Assembly: GCA_016802295.1 (NCBI GenBank)
Contig: JAESIW010000137.1
Coordinates: forward strand, 3,069,961-3,133,960
Source of the DNA: Brachionus rotundiformis
Lineage: Eukaryota; Rotifera; Eurotatoria; Ploima; Brachionidae
Direction of reading: 5' to 3'
DNA length: 64,000 nt
The position numbers and the translations under genes were made by a program. This document shows positions 36,301 to 46,188 of the stretch, piece after piece. Under the pieces are notes generated by a model. The model made no database searches and had not been told where the DNA came from. It saw only the letters and a list, made by a program, of their open reading frames with translations. How positions within the stretch are numbered: the stretch's first letter is position 1; every line of letters starts with the position of its first letter.

Positions 36301-36852
36301 CAAAACAAAATCCAAGTTCTTGGTTAAAAACTTTAAAATTTTTCAAATTAAAACATAGATAATATCAATAATCAATTATCATGAATTTTCATGTAATTAT
36401 ATTAGTTTTTTCTAAGCATTCAACTATTATCTAATCCAAAACGATCATATAAAAAAGATAAAGCAATAAATAGTTTTTAGTTTGCTAAAACCTAAATAAT
36501 CTTATTATTAGAAACTCATTACGCAGGATTTTAGGTATTTTTCTTACAAATGTTACTAACAGCAAACTATTAAAACCAGATTGTGCTGTCGATGAACCAG
36601 AGCACTTAAGAAATATAATCAATATCGCTTATTTTAAAATATCATTTTTATAACTTTTTTTCTGTTGCCAAATTGATAGCATTTTGAATTAAATTTTTAG
36701 TTTTGTTTTTTAATAGAATGAATAAAACTATTAGATAACTTAATCGATCTTAATTCAAGCAAGAAATAATTTGAAATTTAAATTGGAAAAATAAAATATT
36801 GCCACTGGGGAAAAGAAAATTTTTGATCAAATTTTGTTCGATCAAGTAAAAA
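33330..36852. other. 3.5-kb gene-free AT-rich region
   Basis: No ORF of note, no RNA gene and no clear repeat could be found by eye. It separates the start of MORN5 (minus) from the start of the innexin (plus), so it can hold two promoters and distal regulatory sites. Confidence 0.5.
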
Positions 36853-38522
36853 ATGGAAATTATAAGAGGCTTTGCTAATTTGCCAAAAATTACATTATCT
36901 ACTTGCGGCAGAGACGATGATGTTTTTGCCGATAGACTTAACTATAAATATACAACTCTTATACTTTTTGTTTCATCACTAACAATTACTGTCAAAATTC
37001 TACAGTCTGACCACATTCAATGTTGGGTAGTTATAATTTTTTTATCTTTTATATCTATGTTTTTTTAATTAAAACTTAATTTTTAAAAAAGGTACCCGCA
37101 ATATTGGCAAGATATGAACATTATATAAATGTTTACTGCTGGATCAGCAACACATATTATGTTTCATTTGGTGAACAAACAACATCATTGAATAATAAAC
37201 CCGAACGAATGCTCAAATATTACCAATGGGTACCAATGATATTACTATGTTTGGCTTTTTTTTTTATGCTTCCACGCTTTATGTACAGATTTTTAAGCAA
37301 ACAATCTGGCATTGACGTTCTTAATTTGGCCGATGCAGCTGTTAATTACATGGCAGTAGAGAAATTTGACAAGAGACGGCGCTCATTGTTATACTTGGCC
37401 AATTCAATCCATTTTTATTCTGTCTGTAATAAAGCCAAGAGAACCAAAGGCGGATTTTCTTCTGGAAATTCATCCTTGAGTGGGCCTTTAGGAGGACCAA
37501 TTGTTGGCGCAACAAGCTCTAAGCCATATCTTTATAACCTTTTATGTTGTCATGGTAAAATAAACGGTTCTTACTTGGTTCTTCTTTACATGCTTACAAA
37601 AATTTTCTATATCATCAATTCTTTTGCGCAATTATTTTTATTAAATATACTTCTTGGTTTTAATTATAATTCTCATGGGTTTCATGTTCTAAAAGATGTG
37701 ACCAAAGGCTTGATGAGCAATACAAACTCGATTAATGCTCAGCGTCGTGCAGAGGCAGAGGCCGCGGCAGAGAAATTCGCCGCTAAACTAAACATTCAAC
37801 CAAGCAACATGCCACCACCTATTATGGGTCCAACAGTAATATTTGATAATTCTGATAACCAATTTAGTGGATCAGCTAATTACTTTGGTAGTAGCTACAG
37901 CTACAATACCTACTCGGATTCAATTTATTCAGAAACTAGTAATTCCAACAACCTTTTTCACAGATACTTTCCAAGAGAGAGTGCATGTGATTTTCGAATT
38001 AGAGCTCATATAGATTCGTTGGTTCACAATTATACTGTCCAATGTGTTTTACCAATTAATTTATACAATGAGCAATTGTTTATTCTTTTATGGGCATGGT
38101 TGTGGCTTGTGTGTATTTCAAATTGCTATGATTTATTACTTTGGGTGATTCGACTATTTCCCAGTGCCCGGTATAACTATATAAGAGCTCGTTTAAGACT
38201 AAAATACTCAGAAAATTCTGTAAGACGAAACTTAAACTCGTTTATATACGATTATTTAAGTTTTGATGGAGTTTTTGTGTTAAGAATTATGACTTTGAGT
38301 ATGAGCGATTGTGTTACACATGAAATTGTGCAGACTTTATGGCAAAATTACACAGAGGTACCAAGAGGAAGACAAAGTGGGAGTGGTGGAGGTGGAAATA
38401 TGCTTAGAGAAAGATCAGCTGGATATAATCAGCGGAGAGCTCCTGTTTCTAATAGTGGACAAAATGAAGATTTTCAGGATAACAGGTTCCTCGGAAACTA
38501 TTCAACATCCGAAAACCTTTGA
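36853..38522 (+). CDS. Innexin gap-junction protein
   Basis: Two exons, 36853-37026 and 37092-38522 (65-nt intron), 534 aa. DDDVFADRLNYKYTTLILF leads into TM1 (about 34-52). Extracellular loop 1 has QCWVPAILARYEHYINVYCW with its two cysteines. YYQWVPMILLCLAFFFMLP marks TM2; the pentapeptide YYQWV is an innexin signature. TM3 is LTKIFYIINSFAQLFLLNILLGF. Loop 2 ends CDFRIR...HNYTVQCVLPINLYNEQLF with its two cysteines, then TM4. Innexins build invertebrate gap junctions and hemichannels. Odd: loop 2 carries an extra low-complexity stretch of about 75-80 residues (Ala/Glu-rich then Ser/Tyr/Asn-rich) before the CDF cysteine. The C-terminal tail is Gly/Ser/Arg-rich. Confidence 0.95.
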
Positions 38523-40632
38523 TTTTATAATTTTTTTTATAAAATTATAGAGCCATTCTGATGTATATTTGTAAATTTATCAATTTTTTAAATAATTTAA
38601 ATTTTCAATAAATATTGTTTAATAAAAATAATTTATTCTTATCTAAAATTTAGAAAACAATTTAAATAATTTAGTCTAAAAATTTATAAATAGAACATCA
38701 TTTTACGGTTCTTTATTTTACTCTAATGCACAAAAAACATGAAATTAATTAAATTTTTTTTTTTGGATAGTTTATTTTCAAATAAAACATATCTTTTATA
38801 AAAAGGCTTCTTTTCTTACAATTTAATTTGATGAAAGTGCGTTTAAATAAAAATTAAGTTAGCTATTTCGCTTTTTTCTATCAATTAATTTTCATGACAA
38901 TTTTTTTAAGTTAAGTATTTAAGAGCTAGACTATGTTAAAAATTTTATCTTGTAGTAGTTCCTGCGATATAGTGATTTATACCAGGGAAAATAATTTGCG
39001 CTTTTTTTTCTAGCCATTAAGGTTATTGCAGTGTTTTTGAATTCACTCTGATTATTTCTTAATCAATTTGAGCCTTGAAACTTTTGATTGTCTTTGCTGA
39101 TATTGATTCTAATGCAAGTTTATTTCATGATTCAACAACTCGATTTTGTCCTCTTTTGATTAACAATATAATCAAAATTTTTAAAAATGTGTTCATTTAA
39201 TAAATTGTTAACTAGACTAGTATCTAAATCAAAGAAAGACCAATAGTTAACTATGATTTAAATGATTAATTATTGACAAATTGAAGTTTATGATTAAATC
39301 TTTATAATAATTCTCAAAAATTATCAAATAAATTCTTTTAACTAAATCCTGTTTTAATACTTAAATCAAAGACAAATACAGTTTGTTGCAATAATTTCGA
39401 AATTTTTTATCTGTTAACTCAAATATTGTTTTTACGTATAATTATGCATTTATCATATTTTTGAGGTTTTTCATTTAAAAATTAGATGCCAGCATCCAAT
39501 GTTGACCATCTGTATTTAATATTTTACTGATATTAATCTAATAATTAATAATACATTATATTTTATATTAATTTTTGAGCATAATCATTTAAATTTTAAA
39601 TTTAGATATAATTGATGAGATGATAAAAATAAAAGATAACTATATCCTTTTTATCAAAAGATTAACATTTATTTGTCTTATTTCGATTATTCTCTGGCAA
39701 AGAAATTAATAATAGCGTAAAGTCAATAAGTTTTGTTAAGACAATATTCAGATTATAATTAAAAAATATTTAAATATTTTCTTAACAAATTCGATGTAAA
39801 AACGTCAATATTTTAGATTAAGTAAAAACTCAAATAAATGTTTTTTTAAAGATAATCTAATTTTTGACTATTTACCCATTTTTAAAAATCTTTAATTAAT
39901 TTAAATTTTTATTTTATATTTAATAATAAAAAAAGATGATCTAGTAAAAGTTATTAAGCTAACTTTTGATTTATTTATTTTTTAAAAAATCTGGTCGTTT
40001 TTTTCAAGTCTTAAACATTTTAAAAATGATCAAAAAATGATTAATTAAAGGAAAGAAAAAAAAATATTTTGAGATTTTATTTATCAAAATATTGGCTCGA
40101 TTACAAAATAGAAATGAGAATAATCTGTACATTTTCTTTACAGAAAATTCATTAGTCAAAAAAGAAGCCTACAATACTAACTACTAAAATTAAATTTCGA
40201 GAAATGATAATAAAAAATTTAATGAAATTTTTCTTTGTAAAACCAGCATGAAATAAATCAGTGGTTCAAAAATCAAAATTAAAAAAAACTAATAATTCCA
40301 TTTTTAATTAACAAAAAACTTAAAAATGGAATTCAAGTATCTGAGTCTTTTTGTCTAGAGTACAAAATACCCTATTATTTAAATATTGTACTGAATAGAT
40401 AGTAATGAAAAATCTCGATTTTACTTTAAAAAAATTTAAAAAAGTAGGTCCCTAATTTTTTAGTAAAATTAGCCTAAAATTTAATTATTCCTATTCTCGA
40501 ATCATCTTGGTCTCTTATAGAGTCGTTTATTGACCGGTTTTAGAACATTTAATTTCGATTGATTTCATGAACTTTTAAAAAAATTTACATTAAAATAAAA
40601 CCAAACAATATGATATGTAAAAAGTCAATTTT
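38523..40632. other. 2.1-kb intergenic region, no gene seen
   Basis: Convergent 3' flanks of the innexin (plus) and the PTPN1-like gene (minus). AT-rich throughout, with no ORF or RNA gene I can support. Confidence 0.5.
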
Positions 40633-42499
40633 TCATTTGGATACATAAGTTTTGTAAAGCTGATGAATGACTATTCCACTTAATAAAATAGCTCCACCAT
40701 AAATATATGGTCTCAAATCAGACATTAACTTTGAGCGTTTCTCATGTTTTATTTGCTTTTCTCTCATTGTTTTAACCATCTCAGAAATTCTTTGATTTTT
40801 TTCTGAATTAATTGGACTCTCAACTTTGGACTGGTTCATTGGAAGTCTTTCACTTTTGGTCTCTGATTTAGATCGTTCATCGTCAGAATCATCACTTTTA
40901 GGAATTATTAATGGCTCGACTGGTCTTCTTGGCTGGTTTACTTTAACTGTTTGCACATCTGATCGATTAATAGCAAAAGGTATATCTTCATCGTCTGATT
41001 TTTCTATATCAGAACTGTCCAAATTAGTATCAGATGAATTCTCTTTTACCAAATTGTTATTCGGTTCGGTCAAGTTTAAGGTTAATTTATTGTCCAGCTG
41101 CTTTTTACGCAACTTTTCGATATGAATTTTTGATTTTTTGCTAAGATTAGATTTTTTTTCACGTTTAGCTGTTCCAGGTCTGACAAATTCTTTTTTAACA
41201 TCATCATTCTCATAAAAATCATCATCTGAATCACTATCACTTTCGGTCTCAACACTATTCAAGTACTCACTTGGAACAAAACTTTCCAAAGAATTTGAAT
41301 TTTGGCGCAAAATTCTAATACCATCTATAATTGCCATAAAAGCAAATTTTAATTGGTGTTGAGTTTGAACCAGGCCCATTCGGTGCGACCGAAATTTTTT
41401 TAACAATTCTATGGCGTCTGTTGGCAAATCATCACCAAATTTTTTATACTTAAATTATGGGTTTAATAATTTTACCAAAAACCAAAAAATTTTCTTAATT
41501 ACTAATTGAAGCATAGAATCAACCAAAACGAAAGTTCCGGATCTTCCAACTCCTGCAGAGCAGTGCACTACCGATGGACCATTTACAGAAATATTAAACA
41601 GATCGAGATTGTTGCATTCATTCAAAAAATTTAAAAATGTTCCAGTATATTCTGGTTCACCGAAATCTGGCCAACTGGTAAAATGACAATGATAAACCAA
41701 ACGCTTTTCCTTTTGCTTTATAAATAAAAGTACATTATAATCTACTTATTGACTTTTTAATTGAATTTACTTCCAAATTTTCGCATTCAATAGTTCTAAT
41801 TGTAAAATCCTGATATGGTTTTTCCGACATATAGTGGAGTTTAAATTTTCCAAATGTCAAAGTAAAGTCACAATTTTCTTCATCTACATTTGGATAATAC
41901 ATTTCACATTTTGGCTTTAATTTTTTAATAATTATTTTAAAAAAAAATTAAAAAAATTAAATTTATTACTGCTCCTTTTTCTAATAACTTATTTAACATA
42001 ATAATTCCTTTAGTATTTTGTTCCCAAACCATTTGCCAAAAATGCTCACATGTAGTTTTTAAAGGTCCCTTGATAAAATGATAGCAATTTAACAATTTTT
42101 GTTATTGCTAATTATCTTACTTGAGCTAGAATATATTTTCGACTTGCTTGTTCACACTCAACATAGTTGGCATTAATGTAGTCTGTATCTTCTAAGTTTT
42201 TAAGCTTTACACGTGTATGATCATCTTAAAAGAAGTTTAAAAAAATCCAAAAATATATTCCTCTATTTAAAATACATGGTAAAATGTCCCTATATCGGTT
42301 TAATTTCGAATTAAATGGTTGTCGAGCATAGTTGCATGTTAAATTGAAAATGTCATCGGCCTCGCGCACATCCTAAATTAAAACATTAATTTTTTTTCGC
42401 CGATATTTTGGCCATTTGTCATACCTGAAAAACTTCTCGCCACATGTGGTTCTCTTCATATTTGGAGAATTCGACTTCTATGTTGGTCAGATTTTTCAT
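40633..42499 (-). CDS. PTPN1/PTPN2-type non-receptor tyrosine phosphatase with tail anchor
   Basis: Seven exons: 42425-42499, 42276-42372, 42121-42224, 41970-42068, 41771-41914, 41503-41715, 40633-41448; 515 aa. Conserved PTP motifs in order: NRYRDILPYDHTRVKL, DTDYINANYVE (Tyr-recognition region), HFWQMVWEQNTKGIIML, WPD loop SWPDFGEPEYTG with general-acid Asp about 190, and signature loop VHCSAGVGRSGTF with nucleophile Cys about 225 and Arg about 231. FRSHRMGLVQTQHQLKFAF holds the Q-loop. A long acidic/basic tail ends in one hydrophobic helix (about 495-512, YIYGGAILLSGIVIHQLY), the arrangement of PTP1B anchored in the ER. By family it dephosphorylates receptor tyrosine kinases and JAKs. PTPN1 and PTPN2 are vertebrate duplicates, so this is equally related to both. 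Confidence 0.9.
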
Positions 42500-44218
42500 T
42501 TTTCTTAATTCTTGATCAATAATTAAATGTAAAGATTTTTAACGAATAAGATTAAATTAAAAAATAAAAAATTATTAAAATTATTTTTAAATATGTTTTA
42601 ACTAGTCATTTAAGTTTTATTAATTTATAAAAAAAGGAAAAATTGAGATGACTTCAGACGCTTTTGATTAAAAAAAGTTAATTTGAATTTTATTTATATA
42701 AATTATTAAAAATTTCAAAATAAAATCATTATACTGCAAGTATTCTTGCTTATTTGCTTTTTTTTATTTGACTACTTATAAGAACTGAAAAATATATAAG
42801 AACTGTTTTCACAAATTAAACGCAGTTTTATACATGCTAAATTTTAATAAATTAACATTGAATTTTAATAATTAAACAAAATGCGTTTAAGCTCAATAAT
42901 TTTTTGAAAATTTGCACACTAAAAAATAAAAAATATAGTCTTTTTTATTGAAAATAAATGCCTTTAAAAAGTAAATAAAATATCTTTGGAAATTTAAAAA
43001 CAAAATAAAATGTATATTTTCTTAACCCTTATGTGAAGAGTAATTAACCTCATAAAATTTCAAAACACTTCACCTTTAATCAAGAGAAATAATTTTGCAA
43101 TTAAAAATATTGAATCTATATTTTTTAAAAATAGAATTTATTTTTTCAAAACTAATAGATACAAAATGCTTTCAATAATCCTAATGAATATTTCAGTTCG
43201 CCGTATTTTGTATCATTGAAATTTCAACTAAGCCTAAAAACGTTTTGCATTTTTGTTATTTATAAATAAAAGGAATTAACTTATTTGGTTAAATTTTAGC
43301 TCTAATTAATATATATGTTTGAATATCATTAAAAATAATAAAGGTAAGCAACAGAATCAAATAATTGTAATTTTAAGATAACTCATTCAAAAAAAACTTA
43401 TTTTTTGATAAACAATATTTTCTAAAAATATTCAACTTTTATATCCAAAAACATTGAATTATTAAAACAACATGAATAAAGAAATTTTTCAATAGAATAT
43501 CTAAAAATATTTTACATATATTTTGTTAGTTAGAATAAGGGCATTAATTAATTAAGGGTATTTTTAGAAGCCAAAATTTTAGGTCAGCAAAAAATAACTA
43601 TTTAATAACAAAGTAAAAATAAAAATTAGGTATTAAGAGAAAAAAGGGGTTTTAATTCGCCGATATTTTAAAAAAGAATTAAGATTAAAAATATTATAAT
43701 AGAAATACAAAATTTAAAAAAAAATTTAACATTAATTTAAAAAGAATATTTTTATTGCGACCAAAAATAACAATTAATTTATTTAGCTTGATATTAATAT
43801 TTAATCAATTAGATTATTAAAATAAAAAGGGATTAAAGTTTTATTTTTCAAAAATTATTGATACAAAGTAACTTCAATGATCTTTATAAATATTTCAGTT
43901 TTCTGTATTTTTATCATTATTTTTATCATTATAATAAAAAAGTCTTAAAAAAATATGTCATTTTGGATATCTACAAGAGTAAATTTTTTGATTATTTTTA
44001 TGGTAAAAATTTAAAAAAAAAATAAAATTTTCTTAAAGCTTTTATTTTTGCTAAAAATGAAAAAAAAACTAATAAATTAAAAAAAAATCTAAAATAAATG
44101 TTCAATGTTTCAATAAATGCATGTGGCAAGGCGTAAATTTTTTATCAAAAAAAAAACCAAAAATAGCTAATAAAACTATTTATATAAATATACAATAAAT
44201 AAATGTATAAAATACAAT
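42500..44218. other. 1.7-kb intergenic region with a diverged direct repeat
   Basis: No gene. Contains two diverged copies of an 80-bp segment (see the repeat entry) and a copy of TTCGCCGATATTTT at 43656-43669 that also occurs inside the phosphatase gene near 42397-42410. Confidence 0.5.
43141..43918 (+). repeat. Diverged direct repeat pair (43141-43218 and 43841-43918)
   Basis: Two segments of about 78 bp, 620 bp apart, align over their length with roughly three quarters identity by eye. Both run T-rich, CAAAA, TTGATACAAA-like, TTCAAT.ATC, AATATTTCAGTT, then TGTATTTT.TATCATT. They may be remnants of a dispersed repeat family or a local duplication. No coding content. Confidence 0.5.
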
Positions 44219-46188
44219 TTAGTTTATTTTATCTAAATATTCCTCATCATCTGGAGCTATATGGGAATAGTTTTCTTTGCGAAGTTTTGTTGTACTTACA
44301 CCTTCAGTATATGGCAGAAGTTTGATTGGCATTAGACTTTCGACCACCTCCCTTGAAGGAAAGTCTGGCATATCGTCTCCACGCACGTACAAAGCAGTTT
44401 CATTTTTTTGAAGATTCACAATACAAGTCATAAAATTAGACGGATCACAGCCTGCAATGCAAAAAACTTCATCAGCCACTGTTTTTACATTCATCATTCT
44501 TTTCTCGGTGCTATCCACTGGTACTCGTTTTTTTAGCTTGTAAATACTTCTGGAATCATGAACACCAACAATTACTTTTTTCCCTAACTTTCTCATTCTG
44601 TTTATTAGCTGGACATGTCCATGATGGAACAGATCAAAACAACCAATTGTATACACTTTGTCAACTCTTTTATCCACCTTTTTCACACTAGACTGCTGCT
44701 TCGACACTGGATCTGACCCTGACTTATTTTCTGTCTTTTCCAAATCGCCTTTTAGATTGATGTCTTGATCTTCCAAATACAAATTTTTTCTTTTTTGGTA
44801 ATGATACATAGTACTTTGTTCACTAATGTTATTATTGGTCAAATCAACCATTTTCATTTCAGCATTTTCAAAGTCTGGATGAACAGTTTGATTGGTATTA
44901 TTTATCATTTCTAACAAATTTTCAGCCGAAGTCGAATTTTTTTTAGACATTTTTGATTTCTTTCTCATTTCAGACCTTGCCTTTAACTTTACGGCTAAAC
45001 TTTTATGAGCCATTCTCAGCGTTAAAATCAAACAAATTATTCCTACTAAACCACCTTTTTTTTAACATTATTTAGATTTTTTTTTCAATTTTTTATCTTT
45101 AATTTACTTAGGGAGGATATTGGACTAGAGCTATTTTTAGATACAGCCAAGCATAAAAATGCGATTCCGGTAGACTCCAATTTTTCTTTGAGTTTACCTT
45201 CCATTGATGCAGCTGTAACAGCTTTAGAATCTAATTCTGGTTTATCTTTAACTTTTTTAGCGTCAATTTTATATTCCCTTATTTTATTTTAAAGTTTAAT
45301 TATGTTATTTAGATGTTGTATTTTTGTCATTTTACTTTTTGAATTTTGCCAAAAAATAATCCTGAACTCTGACAATACCTAAAATTGTTTCATAAGCAAT
45401 TACACCATAACATACAGCAAGGTACACAAGAGTTTGATTTTGTGACATTAAGTCAAAATTAGTGGCTAGCAAAATTGTCCAAATGCTGAGCACATTTACA
45501 ATCTTGTCACAAAAGGCATCTAAGAACCCTCCTAGAATCGGGTCATCATGATTAGCATAAGTTAATTTTTGTACTTTAGCCACAATTCCATCAAGGTGAT
45601 CTAAAAAGTCATGGAACACGACACACAAAAAAGCCATCATGTTATAATCATACCTAAATTTGGTTTATTAAACATTCATCGACCAAAAAATGAAAAATTA
45701 ATCACTTTAAAAACCAGGCAATTGGCACGACAAGGAAAGTACGGGCCAGTGTCACTATATTTGCAGTAAAAATTGGGATTTTTATATTTTGACCGAAATT
45801 TATATACCTCGGAACTATCCTGACAACCGGAGATAGTGTTTTTTGAAGAGGTGAGTATACATAGTTATCATATGCATTCATCTTTAAACAATTTTTAGTA
45901 AACCAAAAAAACTTTACTTAGGTATGGTCTTACCATTAGGAAAAGCAAACTCTCCAAAAAACTCACTGCATTTATTAAGCTGCTAAAAAAACCACTATTA
46001 CGGCGTCGGGTTCTTTCTTCACCAGAGTCTGGTTGTGGCTCTGATTCGTTAGTGGAGAAAAAACCTTACAAAAAATTAATGCATAGGTAGAAAAGATAAA
46101 AAAAAATGATACCTTTTTTAATCCCTTCAAGAGATTTAAGAAAACCTCGATAAGAAATTAATTCAAATGGTACATTTGTGGGATCCAT
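44219..46188 (-). CDS. Fused CDP-alcohol phosphotransferase and cytidylyltransferase
   Basis: Six exons: 46113-46188, 45934-46064, 45706-45881, 45336-45653, 45108-45277, 44219-45054; 568 aa, phases agree at all five joins. N-terminal half: membrane CDP-alcohol phosphotransferase. DHLDGIVAK (146-154) and GGFLDAFCD (169-177) give the DxxDGxxA(R/K)...GxxxDxxxD motif with all four Asp (146, 149, 173, 177). Arg is replaced by Lys, and the gap before the Gly is 14 instead of the usual 8. Hydrophobic helices continue through GLVGIICLILTL (about 292-303). After a charged linker comes a nucleotidyltransferase: VYTIGCFDLFHHGHVQLI (HxGH at 434-437), VRGDD (to 518), and LPYTEGVSTTKLRKE, like TagD and choline/ethanolamine-phosphate cytidylyltransferases. 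I infer that it makes a CDP-alcohol and transfers the head group to a lipid acceptor; substrates are unknown. Confidence 0.83.

Noticed and set aside
44219..45640. Reading the phosphotransferase and cytidylyltransferase as two separate adjacent genes
   Set aside because: Exon 5 (45108-45277) and the start of exon 6 encode the last part of the membrane domain in a continuous phase, and no stop or promoter-like gap separates them. Kept as a caveat in the findings.
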